From an uncultured Oscillospiraceae bacterium (GTDB taxonomy: Bacteria; Bacillota; Clostridia; Oscillospirales; Ruminococcaceae), in the NCBI GenBank assembly GCA_900540595.1, contig UQGL01000019.1:1-46949 (forward strand): a stretch of DNA of 46,949 nt, given 5' to 3'. Position 1 is the stretch's first letter, and every line of letters begins with the position of its first letter. The notes below the pieces were generated by a model. It was given only the letters and a program-made list of their open reading frames with translations. It did not search any database and had not been told where the DNA came from. Shown one piece after another: positions 42,728 through 46,949 of this stretch. Made by a program: the position numbers and the translations under genes.

Positions 42728-42811
42728 AGTGGTCTCTCACCACTTAGTTGTTGCCCATGCCTGGCACACTACGCCAGAAACCCGGCTCATACTTGACGTA
42801 TAGCCGGGTTT
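42728..42811. other. Two hairpins between the hydrolase and recombinase modules
   Basis: AAACCCGGCT (42778-42787) pairs with AGCCGGGTTT (42802-42811), probably a terminator of the minus-strand hydrolase gene. Beyond it, on the minus strand, GTGTGCC at 42769 and then AAGTGGT-GAGAG-ACCACT (42745-42728) resemble the 5' end of a bacterial group II intron, but no reverse transcriptase is present. The rest of 42626-42897 has no clear gene. Confidence 0.4.
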
Positions 42812-42897
42812 CTTGAGAGGCTAATATCAATGACTGTTTTATAGATTGTGACCAAGTTTGTCATTACCTATATTTCAGAATATCCAGCATACTATGT

Positions 42898-45597
42898 TTA
42901 TTTAGCTTGAACTATCACTTCTCCCTGACAATGAAGCAACTGAATCTCTAATGTGCCTGGGATTCGCTGCGCAAATTGCGCTGGCTCTCCATCAATAGTA
43001 ACGGAGTAGTCCGAATATTCCTCATTCATCACGGCTAGAAGTAAGCCTCCCACTCGACTGGTTTTATACCGAATTCTAGCGCTGGAATAATCGTTAGAAA
43101 AGTGCCACTCCTCTAACCAGGTGTCAAAACCCACCGTTACGGTGCCAGGCTTATAGTACGAATGATACCACACCACAAGTGGAGAGGATAAGCCACTGAA
43201 CTGATGGAACCATCCTCCTCGCTCACTTTCAATTTGGATCAGTTCAAAGGTGTTATAGCTGAAATCCGTCTCTTGGCTCCAGGCGTGCAAGGCTGTTTTG
43301 GCAATTTTATCTGCAAATTCCCCATATCCCAAATCAAGCATGGATTTCCAAAGGAAATACTGATACGGAAGCCACACACTTCCGTTCCAGTATCCATTGT
43401 CATAGTAATATCCAGCACTCTGGTCCACAGTAGATATACCTACCGGGGTAAACAGCTCTTGCTGACTTGTCAGGTGTGCAAGTAGCCGCTGGGTCTGCTC
43501 CGGGGTTGTGACCCCCGCAATCAGCGGGGTAACGCCGTCTACACCCTTGTTATAGTTTTCTCCCGCTTCCGTTCTCAGAATACCTGCAGCGTAGAGATTT
43601 CCGTCATGTACCACATAGCCGAAATATCCGCTCTCCTCGTCCCAGGCATGGTTGACAATGGCATCTCCCACCTGCTTTGCGTCATCGGCATATTGCTGGA
43701 CATCCTGCTCGTACCCAAAATACTCCGCAATAGCCTTCATGAATTTTGCGATGCGCACCAGATGCACGCTGCTGCAAAGGGGAGCCACAGAATGCTCCAA
43801 CTTCTGCTTATGCAGTTCCACCTGGGCCGGATAGTCGTCCATGCCGCTGGCGTTGTAGAAGTAATCGTACACAGTAAGCAGGCCGCTCTTATACCGGGCG
43901 GTTGTAGACCCCTCGCTTTTCCCAGCGAAAAACTGATAATACCTCCGGAGCATGGGATAGTACTGCTTGAGCCGGGCTTTGCCCTCTGGCGGCAGCTTCT
44001 GTAGCAGTTCGTAGAACAGATAAAATTGTGTGGGCACCATAGATCCGTGGAACAAAAAGGCAAAATCCTGGTTGTCTTTTTCTGACAAGTAGGTATCCAG
44101 CACATACTCCGCTTTTTGCGTGGAATACTCCAGCATACCAATCCCGATCATTCCGGAATCCCAAGTATAGAGACTGTCCCACCGCTTTCCCGGGGTGTAG
44201 TGGATAATCTGACAACCGTGCCTGCAAATGGGGTAGACCACATTTGAGAATATGGCCGATTTCATCAGCCGAACAGCAAAGGCAAAGGGCTCTCCCGCCC
44301 GGTTGCAGCATTTTTGCTGCTGTTCCACATAAAGCAGCCGCTTTTTCTCCAGCTGTTCCTGAGTATACTGAGCACCAGTGCTGCTGACATATAAATACTC
44401 TGTCTTTGAAGTGTTAGGCGCAAGGAAGATCGCCTCCACCACATTGATGTGATAAAAGCCATCATCCGAGTGTTTCTGCTGAAACGAGTTGGAGAAGGTT
44501 CGGGTCAAGTCGTCATAGGTGTGGTCGGAGTTACTCATTCTTGTAACCAAGGCATCCTCAATGCAGCCGGAATGCAAGGTTCTCTTGCGTACGCGGGGAT
44601 TGAAAATGGTCAAACCAATCTCTTTCTCGTGATAATGATAGCGGTATTTTGTAGTGTGTCCAGTTTCTTCTATATCCGGAATGACATTTCGCTTTGTCTG
44701 CGTCACGGTTATTTCGTGGATATCCTCCCGCTCCACAATACAGAAAAAGTCCAGCTTCACTCCATTTCCGTTGGTGCCTTTGGATACCAGATCCAACTGA
44801 AACATGCCTGGCTCCAGCTGCCCCAATTCCAAGAAGGCTATTCTGGTTGTGCTTGTTTTTTCAAAAGTAATGTCTCCGTATGCAGTGGTAAATACCACAT
44901 CCTCGGGCTCATTCACCGTCTGGTAACGCACACACAGTACTCCATTCCGGTACTGATTCTTAATCTCCTGCCGAAATGAGATTGTGTCATCAGAATCACC
45001 GCCAAAACCCTTCAGCTTCAGGTGGGCAACCATGAATGCATAGAAGGTTTCCCCCACGCCCACACCGTCCACGAAGTCTTTCTGTTGTACTTCCCCTTTT
45101 TTCAATCCATCCGGATTGAGTCGGTCCCACGGTCTCTTTCTGGCAAATTGCAGGTTCTGGTAGTCGATGGCCTTCCAGTAATCATGCTTTTCGGGCAGCA
45201 CAGGGGTGTTGACAGTTATCTGTGGGTATTCGATGGCTGAAAGTAGATTGAGCAGGCAATTTTGCGGTCGATCCGTGTGGTTGTGATACTCCACCCGGAC
45301 GCCCCATGTCTCCTCATCCAGTTCAAAAAAATCCACATCCGCATACAACTGATCCTTCCAAATCAGCTCATACCGATATTGGAAATATCGCCCCTCCGGG
45401 TCCGCCTGCCAGGGATGATAATTGGACGGCACCGTAACATTGGGCGCTGGCACTGAGCTGTTGGCATAGGTAGGATATATCACCAGGTCAAATCTGGCAC
45501 CGGGAATCGCGCTCTCCTTCATCACACGTGAGAGCCCCATGTATTTCTTGGAATACGGTCCCCATACCGGCATCTGTTTTTGCTTCTCAAGATCCAT
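42898..45597 (-). CDS. Glycoside hydrolase, MGH1-like / GH63-type (alpha/alpha)6 barrel
   Basis: An 899-residue protein without signal peptide. An N-terminal beta domain (about 30-330) precedes an (alpha/alpha)6 catalytic part (about 430-800). RWDSLYTWDSGMIGIGMLEY holds an acidic residue at the start of the barrel, and YYYDNGYWNGSVWLPYQYFL near residue 730 is the hallmark of the GH63/GH37-like clan. A final beta domain follows. Substrate is uncertain: an alpha-linked oligosaccharide is likely from the clan. The start at 45597 (MDLEKQKQMP) follows AAAGGAAT. Cytoplasmic, presumably using sugars brought in by a GPH-type carrier, of which only a 3' remnant remains upstream. Base composition is AT-richer than the host genes. 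Confidence 0.8.
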   Translation of the reverse strand: MDLEKQKQMPVWGPYSKKYMGLSRVMKESAIPGARFDLVIYPTYANSSVPAPNVTVPSNYHPWQADPEGRYFQYRYELIWKDQLYADVDFFELDEETWGVRVEYHNHTDRPQNCLLNLLSAIEYPQITVNTPVLPEKHDYWKAIDYQNLQFARKRPWDRLNPDGLKKGEVQQKDFVDGVGVGETFYAFMVAHLKLKGFGGDSDDTISFRQEIKNQYRNGVLCVRYQTVNEPEDVVFTTAYGDITFEKTSTTRIAFLELGQLEPGMFQLDLVSKGTNGNGVKLDFFCIVEREDIHEITVTQTKRNVIPDIEETGHTTKYRYHYHEKEIGLTIFNPRVRKRTLHSGCIEDALVTRMSNSDHTYDDLTRTFSNSFQQKHSDDGFYHINVVEAIFLAPNTSKTEYLYVSSTGAQYTQEQLEKKRLLYVEQQQKCCNRAGEPFAFAVRLMKSAIFSNVVYPICRHGCQIIHYTPGKRWDSLYTWDSGMIGIGMLEYSTQKAEYVLDTYLSEKDNQDFAFLFHGSMVPTQFYLFYELLQKLPPEGKARLKQYYPMLRRYYQFFAGKSEGSTTARYKSGLLTVYDYFYNASGMDDYPAQVELHKQKLEHSVAPLCSSVHLVRIAKFMKAIAEYFGYEQDVQQYADDAKQVGDAIVNHAWDEESGYFGYVVHDGNLYAAGILRTEAGENYNKGVDGVTPLIAGVTTPEQTQRLLAHLTSQQELFTPVGISTVDQSAGYYYDNGYWNGSVWLPYQYFLWKSMLDLGYGEFADKIAKTALHAWSQETDFSYNTFELIQIESERGGWFHQFSGLSSPLVVWYHSYYKPGTVTVGFDTWLEEWHFSNDYSSARIRYKTSRVGGLLLAVMNEEYSDYSVTIDGEPAQFAQRIPGTLEIQLLHCQGEVIVQAK

Positions 45598-45709
45598 ATA
45601 TCCACATTCCTTTCTTGGGCGGCTTGGCTGACGGAGAAGAAACCGACGCATAGCATAACGCCATAACTTGGCTAAATATCGTTATACGGCGCCGATTTTA
45701 TCCAACGTT

Positions 45710-45904
45710 TTATTCTTTTGTCTGCTTCAGTTGCAGTTTAGCGATTTGATCTTCAATCTCAATCATCTTTTTGCCAGTAAGCGGGTAGAACTTCATAGCG
45801 ATTACGGAGATAATCCAGCCAGCAATGGGCATGCCGTTGTACAAGATCATAGTAACAAAAAACAACTCCGGGGTCAAGGAGTCAGTTAAGCCCATGCTAA
45901 CAGA
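45710..45904 (-). pseudogene. 3' remnant of a GPH-family sugar transporter
   Basis: The frame reads LTPELFFVTMILYNGMPIAG, then WIISVIAMKFYPLTGKKM and IEIEDQIAKLQ, the last helix and cytoplasmic tail of glycoside-pentoside-hexuronide (MFS) symporters. Upstream the frame runs into an unrelated terminator at 45934-45980, so the 5' nine-tenths is missing. No ATG with a ribosome site precedes it. A junction between two mobile pieces probably lies near 45905-45940. Confidence 0.8.
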
Positions 45905-45933
45905 CACATAAAATATCTCGCTTTGGCAGGGAT

Positions 45934-45980
45934 AAAAAAACAGCACGAGCGTCTACCCCAAACGGCAGACGCTCGTGCTG
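45934..45980 (-). terminator. Terminator of the Tn916-like regulatory genes
   Basis: On the minus strand CAGCACGAGCGTCT pairs perfectly with AGACGCTCGTGCTG (14 bp, 12-base loop), followed by seven T. Confidence 0.9.
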
Positions 45981-46024
45981 ATAATGCTATGTGGTTTTAA
46001 CTGCCATCAAGCACGATTCGCTGA

Positions 46025-46228
46025 TCAAGGCTTATCGATGGGAAACTTTGAAATTACCTGAATGAACGCCATAACGATAATATCATGCAGATCCTCATCT
46101 TTGCGGTTAGCACTGCGGCTCGCATTCTCTATCATGGGACGAAAAAGGTCAAACATTTCCATCAAGGCTTTTTCATCACCGTTTTTTGCGTTAATCAACA
46201 GTTCGCGAAAAGAAATCATATCAATCAT
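46025..46228 (-). CDS. Helix-turn-helix protein of Tn916-type elements (HTH_16)
   Basis: A 67-residue protein: ISFRELLINAKNGDEKALME, then MFDLFRPMI, then EDLHDIIVMAFIQVISKFPI. It matches the short N-terminal sigma-like HTH proteins found beside the sigma-70-like Orf of Tn916 and Tn1549 elements. Its start overlaps the end of the sigma-like gene by eight bases, so the two are coupled and may act as a split sigma factor. Its expected neighbours excisionase and integrase are absent. Confidence 0.75.
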   Translation of the reverse strand: MIDMISFRELLINAKNGDEKALMEMFDLFRPMIENASRSANRKDEDLHDIIVMAFIQVISKFPIDKP

Positions 46229-46511
46229 CCTCCAGCATTTCTTTCTTCAGATTATCGAGAGCATTCTTCTTATGGGACCGAATTGTAGAACTGGTGACAC
46301 CCAACTTCCGGGCAGTCTGCTCGGGGGTAAGTTCGTCCTTATAGAGCAGCTTGATGACCACACGCTCCGGCTCCGGCAGAACGGAAAGGCTCTTGCGGAG
46401 CTTTTCCCGCAACCATTTTTCGCCGAGGATCTCCTCAACCGTGAAAGGGCTGCCCTGGCAGCGTTTTTTATCTGCCGCTGAGAGATCTTCATAGAGATGC
46501 TCATGATCCAA
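46221..46511 (-). CDS. Sigma-70 region 4-like protein of Tn916-type elements
   Basis: At least 96 residues. SPFTVEEILGEKWLREKLRK leads to SLSVLPEPERVVIKLLYKDE, ending in an HTH, LTPEQTARKLGVTSSTIRSHKKNALDNL. This is the region 4 fold, used to regulate transfer genes in these conjugative elements. The start is uncertain: a TTG lies at 46511, but the frame stays open further upstream with plausible protein sequence (AEYYRKLKPIL). The length is slightly short for the family. Confidence 0.8.
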   Translation of the reverse strand: MDHEHLYEDLSAADKKRCQGSPFTVEEILGEKWLREKLRKSLSVLPEPERVVIKLLYKDELTPEQTARKLGVTSSTIRSHKKNALDNLKKEMLEDD

Positions 46512-46552
46512 AATGGGTTTTAACTTTCTATAATACTCCGCCCTTTTGTTAG

Positions 46553-46642
46553 CTAAGGTGTGCTTTGCATATAAAATCGCGCAAGCAGCTCGGCATCCTC
46601 TGCCGTAAGCACATACTTATCGCTGGCATTCTTTTTAATCAT
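46553..46642 (-). CDS. Tiny 29-residue protein, Tn-associated
   Basis: The ORF reads MIKKNASDKYVLTAEDAELL and ends ARFYMQSTP, with AGGAGG five bases before the ATG, a near-perfect ribosome site. Its end overlaps the possible 5' extension of the sigma-like gene. No family recognised; position corresponds to small orfs before the sigma-like gene in Tn916 relatives. Confidence 0.6.
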   Translation of the reverse strand: MIKKNASDKYVLTAEDAELLARFYMQSTP

Positions 46643-46736
46643 ATAAACCTCCTGAATTTTGAGTTTCATAGAATAAAGCTCAAGACCGGGAGGTCCACGA
46701 ATGCAGTTGGGCGGCAAGGTACCGGCGAAAGAACAC

Positions 46737-46775
46737 AAAAAAATATGCCAGATGGTTATAAAAACCATCTGGCAT
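46737..46775 (-). terminator. Hairpin terminator in the leader of the Tn module
   Basis: ATGCCAGATGGTT (46745-46757) and AACCATCTGGCAT (46763-46775) form a 13-bp stem, followed on the minus strand by a T-run (46744-46737). It lies between the leader peptide and the downstream genes, so it could act as an attenuator. Bases 46776-46850 have no gene. Confidence 0.8.
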
Positions 46776-46850
46776 ACGAATAATACACGAAAAACTACGC
46801 GGCGAAGGGACTTTTGAAAGTACACAGTGGCGCTTGATGGGGTTTCTGCC

Positions 46851-46898
46851 TTAATACGGCATAGCTCCGCTTACCGGAGCGTCAAGCACATCTACCAT
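46851..46898 (-). CDS. Short leader peptide (15 codons)
   Basis: The ORF MVDVLDAPVSGAMPY follows GAAAGG. An inverted repeat GCTCCG / CGGAGC (46864-46869, 46875-46880) lies inside it, and a terminator hairpin follows. The layout is that of attenuated Tn916-type or resistance genes, in which ribosome progress sets read-through. Target genes would be those at 46642-46025. Confidence 0.45.
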   Translation of the reverse strand: MVDVLDAPVSGAMPY

Positions 46899-46949
46899 GC
46901 AATACGCCTTTCAACTAAATATGTCCCACAAAAAGAAAAAGCCCGGCAA

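Noticed and set aside
45905..45946. Start of a complete 78-residue gene for the transporter remnant
   Set aside because: The upstream codons run into the terminator of another operon and encode sequence unlike the carrier family; the piece is a truncated 3' end.

Overview
The window looks like a chromosomal contig from a GC-rich gut Firmicute. The Oscillospiraceae/Ruminococcaceae branch around Faecalibacterium, Gemmiger and Subdoligranulum is the best guess. This rests on Firmicute-type promoters and Shine-Dalgarno sites, the gene content (Rrf2-cysK pair, UMF1-type MFS carrier, HD-GYP response regulator), high-GC coding sequence, and dense short palindromic repeats between genes. The genus is an inference; no rRNA or tRNA gene is present to settle it.

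Layout. 0-6.6 kb holds housekeeping genes: gltX with a REP-associated transposase directly behind it, a divergent Rrf2 regulator and cysK, mnmA, a cyclophilin and a zinc-dependent phospholipase C-like protein. 6.7-15.7 kb holds an ABC exporter whose permease has two 17-heptad coiled-coil arms, a UMF1 carrier, an RNA methyltransferase, and metY behind a leader-peptide attenuator. 16.0-24.4 kb is a plus-strand cell-surface glycan operon: LegB-like dehydratase, DUF2142 protein, and a tandemly duplicated pair of [large membrane glycosyltransferase-like protein + small membrane partner]. 24.6-30 kb encodes a three-part phosphorelay (REC-HD-GYP-GGDEF regulator, Hpt protein, hybrid kinase); the Hpt reading frame is broken by one extra C. 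30-32.7 kb carries pyrG and a PAP2 protein. 32.7-39.1 kb is a minus-strand glycan operon: WecE aminotransferase, GNAT acetyltransferase, two paralogous GT-C-like membrane proteins, a GtrB-type glycosyltransferase and two EamA/ArnE-F-like small carriers. 39.1-40.5 kb has a small membrane protein and a BlaI/MecI-type repressor.

From about 40.7 kb to the end the DNA is mobile and visibly richer in A+T. A large serine recombinase sits 19 bases from the last 25 codons of a sporulation-type sigma factor, which suggests the element integrated into that gene. Its cargo includes an (alpha/alpha)6 glycoside hydrolase and the 3' remnant of a GPH sugar transporter. Beyond that lie Tn916-like regulatory genes (sigma-like protein, helix-turn-helix protein, short leader peptide). 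The element runs off the window.

Two regulatory stories stand out. First, cysK and metY share a promoter with two identical 11-base blocks at identical spacing, next to an Rrf2 (CymR/IscR-type) regulator gene. Second, metY has all the parts of a transcription attenuator: a 36-codon Cys-containing leader ORF, a terminator, and a 9-base antiterminator arm in the ORF that exactly complements the terminator's 5' arm. REP-like palindromes beginning GTAGGG occur in at least four intergenic regions and inside the transposase gene itself.
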